NCBI GenBank assembly: GCA_946477505.1
Contig: CAMKYP010000083.1
Span: 1-11,694 of the forward strand
From: an uncultured Dechloromonas sp.
GTDB taxonomy: Bacteria > Pseudomonadota > Gammaproteobacteria > Burkholderiales > Rhodocyclaceae
Length of the DNA: 11,694 bases
Direction: 5' to 3'
Below the pieces are notes generated by a model. That model worked only from the letters and a program-made list of their open reading frames with translations, made no database searches and was not told the DNA's origin. A program made the position numbers and the translations under genes. Below, one piece after another: positions 1 to 6,712 of the stretch (positions are counted from its first letter, which is position 1; every line of letters starts with the position of its first letter).

Positions 1-1
1 G

Positions 2-1201
2 GTACGGCTGGATTTCACCTTCAACTGGCAGAAGCCCACCGAGATCGCCTCGCGTATCCAGTCCATCATGCCGCCGGACACGGCCGGCGCCTTCTCGGCC
101 TTCGGCTGGGATGCCGTCAACGTCGTGGTGCAGGGCCTGGTCGAAATCGAGGAACGGCCGAACCTGATGAAACTGACCAAGTACATCGAGGGCGGCATCG
201 AACCGGTCCTCGAAGGATCGCTGCGCCGCTACTACGATCAGACCCTGGGCGTCGGCTGGCGCGAACTGCCCGAGATGAAGAAGCTGCTGCACGATGCCCA
301 TCGCGGCAACATTAAACGGCCGTCGGAGGCGGCCAGCGCCGACCTGATGGCCTTCGTCGCTTACTACGAGCACCACATCGCCCAGAACCAGCGCAACAGG
401 GTAATCGACGCCCAGGTGCGCACCTTCCGCCACAATCGCGAGCACTACCAGAAGATCACCGCCAACCTGCTGCCCATCCTGTCGATGCTGACTTCGGGCG
501 ACCTGGGCCGCAGCCTCTCGCCCGATCCCTTCGATGCGGACGACAGGCGGCCCATTATGAACTTCGAGAAAATCGAGCGCGCCGGCCACGTGCTTTACAT
601 GTGCCTGGACTCGCTGCCCGACCCGTCCGTCGCCTCAGCCATCGGCGCCTTGGCACTGGCCGATCAGGCCGCACGCGCCGGCATGCGCTACAACCTGGGC
701 GGCTACCGGCGCATCGCGCTGTTCGTCGACGAGGTCTCGAACGTCATCAACCAGCCGCTGATCGAGATCCTCAACAAGGGCGCCGAGGGCGGCATCTTCA
801 CCACCTGCGCGATGCAGACCCTGGCGGACCTGGCCAGGCGGCTGGGTAGCGAGGACGCGGCGCGCATGGCGCTGGGCAACCTCAACAACCTGATCGCGCT
901 GCGCACCAAGGACCGGCCGACCCAGGACTTCGTGGTCGAGACCTTCGGCAAGACGGCGATCCACACGGTGCGGGTGGGACTGAGCCACGGATCGGATGCC
1001 CACCTGGGCGACTTCTCGTCGAGCTATTCCACCCAACTCACCGAGAGCTTCGAGGAGATGGTGCCGGCGGATGTGCTCGGCAAGCTGCCCAACCTCCAGT
1101 ACTTCGCCTCGGTGTCGGGCGGCCGAATCATCAAGGGGCGGTTTCCGATCCTCGATCCCGATGCGGATTCGTGCCGCGCCCCGGGAAAGGCGGCCGCATG
1201 A
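2..1201 (+). CDS. traD: ICE conjugative coupling ATPase, TraD/VirD4-like, C-terminal part
   Basis: This is the 3' part (399 codons in the window) of a gene that begins upstream; frame 2 is open from the first base. It resembles the TraD-type coupling protein of ICE type IV secretion systems (TIGR03743-like), a hexameric inner-membrane ATPase that delivers the relaxosome to the mating channel. Visible landmarks are a Walker B strand ALFVDEVSN (codons near 716-742), then the motif TCAMQTLADLARRLG and the stretch LGNLNNLIALRTKDRPTQDF, which correspond to the conserved C-terminal half of the VirD4/TraG ATPase fold. The Walker A region must lie upstream. The stop overlaps the next ICE gene as ATGA, so the two are probably translationally coupled. 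The family assignment rests on motif recognition and on the DUF4400 neighbour. An internal ATG at 68 is not the true start, because the conserved sequence runs on upstream of it. Confidence 0.88.
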   Translation, partial: VRLDFTFNWQKPTEIASRIQSIMPPDTAGAFSAFGWDAVNVVVQGLVEIEERPNLMKLTKYIEGGIEPVLEGSLRRYYDQTLGVGWRELPEMKKLLHDAHRGNIKRPSEAASADLMAFVAYYEHHIAQNQRNRVIDAQVRTFRHNREHYQKITANLLPILSMLTSGDLGRSLSPDPFDADDRRPIMNFEKIERAGHVLYMCLDSLPDPSVASAIGALALADQAARAGMRYNLGGYRRIALFVDEVSNVINQPLIEILNKGAEGGIFTTCAMQTLADLARRLGSEDAARMALGNLNNLIALRTKDRPTQDFVVETFGKTAIHTVRVGLSHGSDAHLGDFSSSYSTQLTESFEEMVPADVLGKLPNLQYFASVSGGRIIKGRFPILDPDADSCRAPGKAAA

Positions 1202-1821
1202 TCCGCGCCGTCGCCGTGTTGTCGTTGCTCGTCCTGCTGGTCCTGGTGCTGTACGTGCCGTCGGCCCATCCCCCGGAGCGCTTCCTCGCACAGCTACGCG
1301 CCGAGCATGAGGCAGCCACCGCCTACTGGGGCGCCGAGCCCGCCACCCGCATGCTGGATGGGGCGATGCGCATGCAAGATGCGACAACCCAGGTCACGCC
1401 GATTCCTGCCGCGAAGGATGCGCCTTCGCCAGCCGGCGTGACCGGCGCCGTGTCCCGGGAGATGTCCTCGGTCAACCAGCGCCTCTTCAACAACGCCTAC
1501 TTCCGCGCCGTCGACGCGCTGCTCCTGCTCGCCAGCTATCGGCTCTCCACCCTACTCGAATGGCTGCCCTGGCTGGCGGTATTCGTCTTGGCTGCAGTCG
1601 TCGACGGCGGATTTGCGCGGCTCATCAAGGCCAAGGAATTCCTTCAGCACGATCCGGAAATGTTCGCGCTGTACGCCAGCCTGGGGATCGTGATCCTCTG
1701 CGCGACGGTCATCGGCTTCGTGCTGCCGGTGACGTTGCATCCGCTGCTGCTGCCGTGCGTGCCGCTGGTGGTTGGGGTGCTGACCGGGCGGGCGTTGGGG
1801 TGTTTTCATCGGCGTGGGTAG
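1198..1821 (+). CDS. ICE membrane protein, DUF4400 / TIGR03747 family
   Basis: This 207-residue inner-membrane protein resembles the PFL_4697-type ICE membrane proteins that normally follow traD in these elements; its molecular role in conjugation is not known. It has a hydrophobic N-terminal segment (about residues 3-20), a polar, probably periplasmic region (21-100) with the motif SSVNQRLFNNAYFRAVDALL near residues 90-110, and three more hydrophobic segments at about 120-138, 157-178 and 180-198. The ATG at 1198 is preferred because it overlaps the traD stop (ATGA), has a purine-rich GGGAAAGG upstream, and starts directly before the hydrophobic segment. A start at 1171 would only add a charged extension inside traD. 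The 3' end overlaps the convergent HTH gene by 16 bases, which is unusual and suggests a rearranged boundary. Confidence 0.85.
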   Translation: MIRAVAVLSLLVLLVLVLYVPSAHPPERFLAQLRAEHEAATAYWGAEPATRMLDGAMRMQDATTQVTPIPAAKDAPSPAGVTGAVSREMSSVNQRLFNNAYFRAVDALLLLASYRLSTLLEWLPWLAVFVLAAVVDGGFARLIKAKEFLQHDPEMFALYASLGIVILCATVIGFVLPVTLHPLLLPCVPLVVGVLTGRALGCFHRRG

Positions 1822-2051
1822 GCAGTTTGCAGAATCCAGGCGCGGATCTGGCCTTCGTGTGGGAGCCGTACTAAACCTGAGAGGGCTAGCCTAGCGACCG
1901 TCGATGGGCTGACTCCATGTTGCCGGGCGAATTGCCGGATCGACGGCACCTTCATCCCCTGGGTGGGCTTTCGCTCCTCAACGAGGCGGCGAAGTCCGCT
2001 GGCGATCTGGGCGACCAGCGGGGTATCGGACTGATGTTCCAGTTTCAGCAT
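1806..2051 (-). CDS. Truncated MocR/GntR-type winged-HTH protein
   Basis: This 81-residue frame starts at the ATG in ATGCTGA, so it overlaps the stop of the zeta-like gene by seven bases. Residues 1-52 (MLKLEHQSDTPLVAQI, then GLRR, then the helix-turn-helix part VPSIRQFARQHGVSPSTV) closely match the N-terminal DNA-binding domain of MocR/PdxR regulators. Those are normally GntR-type wHTH domains fused to a roughly 350-residue aminotransferase-like PLP domain. After STV the expected continuation (EAYDRL.A.GYL..R.GSGFYV) is replaced by unrelated sequence ending in LQTAYPRR. The wing and the whole PLP domain are missing, and the alternative frames hit stops at once. It may be a gene remnant, or a minimal DNA-binding protein acting as repressor or antitoxin for the upstream kinase. 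The fold is fairly clear; whether it works is unknown. Confidence 0.6.
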   Translation of the reverse strand: MLKLEHQSDTPLVAQIASGLRRLVEERKPTQGMKVPSIRQFARQHGVSPSTVARLALSGLVRLPHEGQIRAWILQTAYPRR

Positions 2052-3781
2052 CTCTGAACTTCGCCGGACACGATTTGGGGCGCGATTTCCCGCATCACGC
2101 TCGCGACGCGGGGATCGCGTGTGATTTCCGCGAAAATCTCCGGTGCGGCCAGTCGTGCGGCACCATTGCGGAATTCGAGATAGACGCGTGAACCGTCGTG
2201 CGGCGGCGTTGCGAAGGTCACCAGGGGAATGCGTTGCAGACACTCGCGCAAGAAGGCGGTATTGCAGCCGATCCGAGATGACTGCGGATCGGCGTAGACT
2301 TCGTCTCTGCTGCGAGCGTGCACATTGATTTTCTCGTAACGCGCGATGTCGATCATTCCGAGTGGATCATAAATCGTCATGTGCTGGCGCGTGCCGCAGG
2401 CGATCGGGGTCGGGAAAGTGCCCTTCGGTACTCGGTTGTCGAGAAACTGGTAGCGGTAGTCGATATGCGCATAGGCGAGCCACTTGAACAGCACCCTCGG
2501 CATGCCCGCGTAGGCTTCGATGCAATGTCCGAGGAAATCTTCGACAGCCTTGTAGCGGCCTCGCTCGCGTGCCCGCAGCCAGCCGCGTTCGACCGTTTCC
2601 TCGGGCGGTGTCACGACGAAGTACATGTGAATCGTCGAAACATATCGCGTATAGGTCTCGTCCAGCACTCGGCCAATTTTGCGGGTCGAGAAGCTGTCGA
2701 AGCGGAACCGGTCGACCAGCAGATGCGGGATGGCCTGTGCGCGGTTGGCCTTGTCGCGGATGTAATGATCGAGCTTGGCGTCGATCACCATCACCTCCCG
2801 GCCGGTCAGGTGGCCGGCATACTTGTACGCAGCGCCGAGCGAATCGTAATCCAGCAGCAGCCGACGCCAGACGTCCGGGCTGATGGTGGCATAGCCGTCG
2901 CCGTCAATTCCGGTGTCGAGCATCAGGCGCTTGACCATCGGGCGGATCGAGCTCTTCCCGGCTGCTGATGCCCCTTTGAGGCTGATCAGCACGGGGGCGC
3001 CGCAGTTGCGGATGCGGGTGTAGCCCTCTGCGTCGATGGCGGCCTCGACCATGGGTGCGATGGCCTGTCCGAGAAGCAGGCTGCCGAAGCTATTGCAGAC
3101 GTGGCGGGTGACGAGGGTCTTAAGCAGTTCCGGATCACGGCCCAGCGATCCGCGGGTCGCTGCCATTGCGCCCAGGATGCGATACAGGCTCTTGAACAGT
3201 GCGCGCTCGAAGGGATCGAGGGCAGCCAGCCCGCTGGCCTTGAAGCCGGAAATGATGCGGTGGTCGTGCTCGGCCGGGGATTCAGTCCGTCGGGCGTGCT
3301 CTTGCCTGCGACCGAACAGCGCTCCGAGCCCCCGCTTTGCCGCTGCTGCCTCCGGCGTCGCGCGCAGCTGTCGGGTGAGAAGCTCCCCTGCCCGCCATTC
3401 GGCGCGCCGGCTCAGTTCCGCGTGTTGGCGATGAAACGAATCCGCATGGGGCAGAAGATAAGCGTCGAAGATGCGGCGGGTGATGTGCCTGAAATTCTGG
3501 CCGAAGACTTCTTCTGAGTCGCCTTCGGCGACTGCGATGTCTGCGGTCACGCGGACGATCAGCTCATGCAGCACGAGACGCATCGGGCGAAATGCGGCCA
3601 GCTCTTCGGCAGGCATTCCGATCATGGCCGCCAGCTCTTGGACCTCGACGCGATCGGTGGTGACGCATTCCTGCCGGTAGATCGTCTCCAGATCACGCCA
3701 TGGCACGGGTATCCCGCTGGTGACGCCGGGATTCCAGGCGGAGAAGCCGGAGTCTTCAGTAACGCTATTGGGCATGATCAT
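2045..3781 (-). CDS. Large zeta-toxin-like P-loop kinase
   Basis: The C-terminal half looks like a zeta-toxin/polynucleotide-kinase-type P-loop phosphotransferase. Numbered from the ATG at 3781 (578 residues), it has a Walker A loop GASAAGKSS at about 270-278, then SPDVWRRLLLDY (about 301-312), comparable to the Asp/Arg substrate-binding helix of zeta toxins, and an Arg-rich segment ERGWLRARERGR (about 398-409), comparable to their nucleotide-binding arginines. Zeta toxins phosphorylate UDP-N-acetylglucosamine or related nucleotides, but the substrate here is unknown. The protein is roughly twice the size of classical zeta/PezT; the N-terminal 260 residues are a mostly helical region that I do not recognise. 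No clear Shine-Dalgarno sequence marks the start: GTG at 3820 (591 residues) and ATG at 3775 are alternatives. No classical epsilon/PezA antitoxin is adjacent; the only coupled gene is the truncated HTH. Confidence 0.72.
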   Translation of the reverse strand: MIMPNSVTEDSGFSAWNPGVTSGIPVPWRDLETIYRQECVTTDRVEVQELAAMIGMPAEELAAFRPMRLVLHELIVRVTADIAVAEGDSEEVFGQNFRHITRRIFDAYLLPHADSFHRQHAELSRRAEWRAGELLTRQLRATPEAAAAKRGLGALFGRRQEHARRTESPAEHDHRIISGFKASGLAALDPFERALFKSLYRILGAMAATRGSLGRDPELLKTLVTRHVCNSFGSLLLGQAIAPMVEAAIDAEGYTRIRNCGAPVLISLKGASAAGKSSIRPMVKRLMLDTGIDGDGYATISPDVWRRLLLDYDSLGAAYKYAGHLTGREVMVIDAKLDHYIRDKANRAQAIPHLLVDRFRFDSFSTRKIGRVLDETYTRYVSTIHMYFVVTPPEETVERGWLRARERGRYKAVEDFLGHCIEAYAGMPRVLFKWLAYAHIDYRYQFLDNRVPKGTFPTPIACGTRQHMTIYDPLGMIDIARYEKINVHARSRDEVYADPQSSRIGCNTAFLRECLQRIPLVTFATPPHDGSRVYLEFRNGAARLAAPEIFAEITRDPRVASVMREIAPQIVSGEVQRC

Positions 3782-3986
3782 CTGTGCCGAGTGCAGACTT
3801 GGTGTCGTCGTGCCCGGCACCAGCGCCGGGAGTGGCCTGCCGTGATCCTACTGCGGCCGAGGGGGCGCGTCACGCCAAGTCGTATCTGCCGGGGTGAATC
3901 CCGTGTGCTGCAACTGTATTGGTAATCAACGCTTTCTTGCATCTCGCATGTGTCCGCATCTGGTTACTGTGAACACGCCCCAGAGT

Positions 3987-4034
3987 GGGCTGGCAATGGG
4001 GCATGAGGCGTAATGCATCGAGTCATGCCAGCCC
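3987..4034. repeat. 9-bp inverted repeat in the gap between hydrogenase operon and zeta gene
   Basis: GGGCTGGCA (3987-3995) pairs perfectly with TGCCAGCCC (4026-4034) across a loop of 30 bases. It lies 8 bases beyond the stop of the last hydrogenase-operon gene, so it could form an RNA structure at the 3' end of that transcript or act as an operator. No T-tract follows on the minus strand, so a standard intrinsic terminator is not supported. Apart from this and the small hairpin next to it, I see nothing convincing in the non-coding gap 3782-4041; promoter-like boxes for the zeta gene were too weak to call. Confidence 0.3.
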
Positions 4035-4041
4035 GGTGCGT

Positions 4042-4149
4042 TCACATCAAGCGGATCTTGATGTAACGCTTGATGTCGCGCAGATTGGCTAGAACCAGGA
4101 ACACGATCACCAGCACCAAGACGATCCAAAACAGGGTCCACCCGCTCAT
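4042..4149 (-). CDS. 35-residue membrane mini-protein, DUF6893-like
   Basis: This is a tiny gene: ATG at 4149 and TGA at 4042. The product has a polar start (MSGWT), one hydrophobic segment (about residues 6-21, rich in V, L, I, F) and a basic end reading NLRDIKRYIKIRLM. That layout, with a single membrane anchor and a final D-I-K-R-Y-(I/L)-K-(I/M)-R-x-M-like tail, matches my recollection of the DUF6893 small proteins found near group 1h hydrogenases. The start has a perfect AGGAGG five bases upstream, the best ribosome-binding site in the operon. It follows the maturation protease by 52 bases on the same strand. A role in anchoring the otherwise soluble hydrogenase or its electron acceptor to the membrane is inference. 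An overlapping longer frame (3926-4180) has no such features. Confidence 0.75.
   Translation of the reverse strand: MSGWTLFWIVLVLVIVFLVLANLRDIKRYIKIRLM
4044..4064 (-). repeat. Short perfect hairpin at the 3' end of the mini-protein gene
   Basis: ACATCAAG (4044-4051) and CTTGATGT (4057-4064) form a perfect 8-bp stem with a 5-base loop, overlapping the last codons and the stop of the 35-residue gene. It encodes the conserved-looking end IKIRLM, so it may be a coding coincidence; it could also stabilise or attenuate the end of the operon mRNA. No T-tract follows. Confidence 0.25.
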
Positions 4150-4154
4150 AGCAA

Positions 4155-4160
4155 CCTCCT
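4155..4160 (-). promoter_or_regulatory. Strong Shine-Dalgarno site for the mini-protein
   Basis: On the minus strand this reads AGGAGG, with a five-base spacer to the ATG at 4149. It is the main evidence that the 35-codon frame is translated, and suggests the mini-protein is made in high amounts compared with the coupled genes upstream. Confidence 0.75.
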
Positions 4161-4201
4161 TGGTAACCCTCTCGATTCATGAATTGACTGACTGCTCGTC
4201 C

Positions 4202-4705
4202 TTATTGCATCTCCTTCAGCATCCGCTGCACCATGAATTCGATCAGCCCAACCGCCTTATCCACCGCCGCCAGAACGGGCTCGCTAAGCCCCATCCGGCC
4301 TTCCTCCTCCGGGCCGAACGAGGTCGGTTCACAGGCCACCAGGACGATCTGCCGGCAGGCTCCGCCCAGGGTAGACACAAGGCGCAGGGTGCTGGCGATG
4401 TCCATGTGGTGAGGCGAGATCGACATGTCCTGGAAGGACGGCTCGCTCGGCAATTCTGGCTCCGGCTCAATCACGTAGAGCGTGCCCGGTCTGCCGCCCT
4501 GGCAGGTGGTGTCGACCAGGATCGCCGCCCGGCAACCATCCAGAAGCGCATAGCTCAGGTCCAGCCCGCGAATCCCGAAGTCCAGCACCTCCACCTCAGG
4601 GGGTAGCGGACGCCGGGCCAGACGCTGGACGACCTCGACACCGAAGGCATCGTCACCAAAGAAGATGTTGCCGATGCCGGCGATGAGGATGGGTTTCTCG
4701 CTCAC
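4202..4705 (-). CDS. [NiFe]-hydrogenase maturation protease (HyaD/HupD/HybD family)
   Basis: This 167-residue endopeptidase would clip the C-terminal extension from the hydrogenase large subunit once nickel is in place, closing the active site. The N-terminal signature GIGNIFFGDDAFG (residues 10-22) is the family hallmark. By comparison with HybD, likely metal ligands are D19 (HybD E16), D65 in ILVDTTC (HybD D62) and H99 or H100 in SPHHMD (HybD H93). Length is normal for the family. The start is GTG, overlapping the preceding stop as GTGA, with GGAGCG upstream. Its natural substrate is presumably the product of hhyL, whose DPCLPCGVH motif is followed by a 23-residue tail. With hhyL interrupted, the protease has no substrate made within this window. 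Confidence 0.93.
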   Translation of the reverse strand: MSEKPILIAGIGNIFFGDDAFGVEVVQRLARRPLPPEVEVLDFGIRGLDLSYALLDGCRAAILVDTTCQGGRPGTLYVIEPEPELPSEPSFQDMSISPHHMDIASTLRLVSTLGGACRQIVLVACEPTSFGPEEEGRMGLSEPVLAAVDKAVGLIEFMVQRMLKEMQ

Positions 4706-6066
4706 CGCCGCGCTCCATTGCTGGCGAGCGGCTCGACTTCCTCCGGGGCAAAGAAAAACCGGTGACCGGGCAGCCGCTGCATCCCCAAATCCTTACCGGG
4801 ATCCTCATCCACCACCACCGCGATGTGGACCTGGCCCTCCAGGTCGCACTCAATGGCCTCGACGATGGCCTCCTTACCCGCCAGCGCCAGGTCCAGGATG
4901 TCGGCCGAGGCACCGGGGCGCAGGCGGACACGATCCCCGGCCTTGAGCTCGACTCCGCCCACCTGCCAGCGGGTCAGTCGTACCTTGTCATCCCAGCCAC
5001 GCCAGGGATCCGCCAGCCCGGCTGGCTCGGAGCGGAGGCTGCGCAACGTTCCGTGCAGCCGCTGCAGTTGCGCCTGGGAAAGGGATTGAGTCCGCTCGAG
5101 CAGCGCACGGGCATGCTCGTCCACCGCCGCCATTTCCCGTTGCTCCTGTTCAGTCAGGGTCAGGATGCGCAGTGTAAGCAGTTCGTCGATCTCCGTGCCG
5201 TCGAAGAGGCTGCCCGGGCTCTCGGAGGCGATCCGGGGATAGTCATAGAGGATGATAGGGGAGGAGAGCAGGGTGTCGGTCTCCCCTGGCTCGCCGACCA
5301 ATACTGGCCAGGTGCCAATATTGTCGCAGCGGGCCGCCGCCTCGCGCAGCGAGGCTGGAGGATCCAACAAGGAGATGAACGCGCCTTGCTCCAGACCAAG
5401 AATGGTATGGGTCGACACCAGGGCATGCCGCAAGGCCTGCTCCCGGACAGGAGCCCCGCCCACCTGGGTGAGGTTGGCAACCCGCACCGTGATCCGGAAC
5501 ACAGCGTCTACGACCGGCTCCGCCGTCAGCTCGACATGACCGGCCAGCGCCTGCCAGGTTCGCACCAGCAGAGCCGTCACCGCGCCCGTGGCATCGCGTA
5601 CGGGCTCTACCTCGCGCCCACCGGCAACGGCGAAGGGAAGCCGCCGAGGGGCGTCGAGCAGTTCATCAAGGCCCAGCTTGGCCACATCCAGAGGCTGCTC
5701 CCGGGCTTCCTGCCAGCGATAGTAGCGTCGGTCACCGATCTCGAGCAGGTCGACCCTGCGCATCGGGGGCTCGACTCCTGCCGACAGCTCCGGCAGCGGC
5801 TGCGCTAGAGCACCGACCTCGCGATTGATGAGGTGCAGGAAGCGCACCAGCACGTGCAGCACCGTCTGCGGTGTTCCCTGCAGCAGGCACTGGGTCTGCA
5901 GACTCCAAGGCTCGGTATCGCCCTGGGCTTGGCTGTAGGCTCGGGGGTAGACTCCGCCGAAGCTCCAGCGCTGTTGGTTCTTCACCGCCGACGGCCGATA
6001 AGGGTAGAGGATATAGCCCTCATAGAGGACGGCCTCCACGATTTTATTCACCTCGGTGAGATCCAT
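4702..6066 (-). CDS. Conserved uncharacterised protein of group 1h hydrogenase operons
   Basis: This 454-residue protein has no catalytic motif that I recognise, but its start (MDLTEVNKIVEAVLYEGYIL) and the following PYRPSAVKNQQRW are familiar from hypothetical proteins encoded beside group 1h hydrogenases. It has no signal peptide or membrane segment and is probably cytoplasmic. A middle part (about 290-370) is helical and acidic, with LTLTEQEQREMAAVDEHARALLE. The last 80 residues (about 375-454) begin GDRVRLRPG and look beta-rich, like a small SH3/KOW-type barrel, ending GHRFFFAPEEVEPL. The ATG at 6066 is chosen because the family start matches and GGAGGAG lies ten bases upstream; the gene overlaps the end of the DUF6084 gene by 23 bases and its own stop overlaps the protease start. 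A role in assembly or electron transfer of the hydrogenase is inference from context. Confidence 0.85.
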   Translation of the reverse strand: MDLTEVNKIVEAVLYEGYILYPYRPSAVKNQQRWSFGGVYPRAYSQAQGDTEPWSLQTQCLLQGTPQTVLHVLVRFLHLINREVGALAQPLPELSAGVEPPMRRVDLLEIGDRRYYRWQEAREQPLDVAKLGLDELLDAPRRLPFAVAGGREVEPVRDATGAVTALLVRTWQALAGHVELTAEPVVDAVFRITVRVANLTQVGGAPVREQALRHALVSTHTILGLEQGAFISLLDPPASLREAAARCDNIGTWPVLVGEPGETDTLLSSPIILYDYPRIASESPGSLFDGTEIDELLTLRILTLTEQEQREMAAVDEHARALLERTQSLSQAQLQRLHGTLRSLRSEPAGLADPWRGWDDKVRLTRWQVGGVELKAGDRVRLRPGASADILDLALAGKEAIVEAIECDLEGQVHIAVVVDEDPGKDLGMQRLPGHRFFFAPEEVEPLASNGARR

Positions 6067-6712
6067 GATCAGGCAGCTCCTCCGCAGGGCCCAGCAGGCG
6101 TTCCAAGGTCTGCTCCCAGGTGGCGAGCCCTTGGTGTCGCTTGTACTGGTAGAGTCGGTCGAACACATCCTGGCGCAGCACCAGCCAGACGCTGTTGGGG
6201 TAATAATGCGCCATCATCGCCCGCCACACTCCCACGGGAAGGCGAAAGGAGACCTCCTTGTCCCAGGGGATACGGTCGATCTGCAGCCCGTCCTCCGGAT
6301 CCTGGTAGAAGATCGAGCCGCTGAACAGGAGGCCCAGCGGGATTTCATCCGTCTCCAGGGCATAGAAGTACTTGGTCGCCGCCACGTTGAAGTCGTAGCT
6401 GCAGGAAACTGGTAGATCGACCATGCAGTTACCCTGAAACCGCGGTACCAGCGCGCTGATCGAGGTCCAGGGCAGGCTGTGCAGGGTCTGGCTCCAACGC
6501 TCGGGAGCACCAAACAGCTCGAGCAGCCGCTCCTGCTCCCGGGGCTGGTAACGCCGCTGCATGGCCTCGATCCGGACCTGGCACTGGAGCATGACATGGT
6601 GGATGGGCGTCTCGGTATCGGCTGCGGTTAGCTGCAGCTTGAAAACAAGCTGCGGTGATGCCGCGTAACGGGCCACCTCTGCGCCCAGCACCTGGAAGTC
6701 GAGCTCAGGCAT
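6044..6712 (-). CDS. DUF6084 family protein, hydrogenase-associated
   Basis: This 222-residue protein without signal peptide or membrane segment matches, as I recall it, the DUF6084 family encoded in group 1h hydrogenase clusters. Recognisable stretches are a start MPELDFQVLG, the middle IHHVMLQCQVRIEAMQRRY, VDLPVSCSYDFNVAATKYF, then IPLGLLFSGSIFY and IPWDKEVSFRLPVGVWRAMM. Function is unknown; because of conserved synteny it is probably needed for maturation, stability or electron transfer of the hydrogenase. The ATG at 6712 is used because it begins the conserved sequence and overlaps the stop of the NifU-like gene by 8 bases. A longer frame up to 6769 would only add a basic stretch lying in the upstream gene. 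Confidence 0.82.
   Translation of the reverse strand: MPELDFQVLGAEVARYAASPQLVFKLQLTAADTETPIHHVMLQCQVRIEAMQRRYQPREQERLLELFGAPERWSQTLHSLPWTSISALVPRFQGNCMVDLPVSCSYDFNVAATKYFYALETDEIPLGLLFSGSIFYQDPEDGLQIDRIPWDKEVSFRLPVGVWRAMMAHYYPNSVWLVLRQDVFDRLYQYKRHQGLATWEQTLERLLGPAEELPDHGSHRGE

Noticed and set aside
635..1387. Minus-strand open frame of 250 codons
   Set aside because: It is antisense to traD and DUF4400, rich in Arg/Ala as expected of a shadow, with no domain.
2318..2968. Plus-strand open frame of 216 codons
   Set aside because: It is antisense to the zeta-like kinase core including the Walker A region; no support of its own.
3987..4034. Intrinsic terminator for the hydrogenase operon
   Set aside because: The 9-bp inverted repeat has a 30-base loop and no following T-run on the minus strand, so only a repeat is reported.
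3926..4180. Minus-strand open frame of 84 codons over the mini-protein
   Set aside because: Its reading frame gives a protein with no pattern, while the alternative frame from 4149 has a perfect AGGAGG and a membrane helix.
4762..5808. Plus-strand open frame of 348 codons
   Set aside because: It is antisense to the conserved 454-residue hydrogenase-operon protein; composition is typical of a shadow frame and there is no motif or ribosome site.
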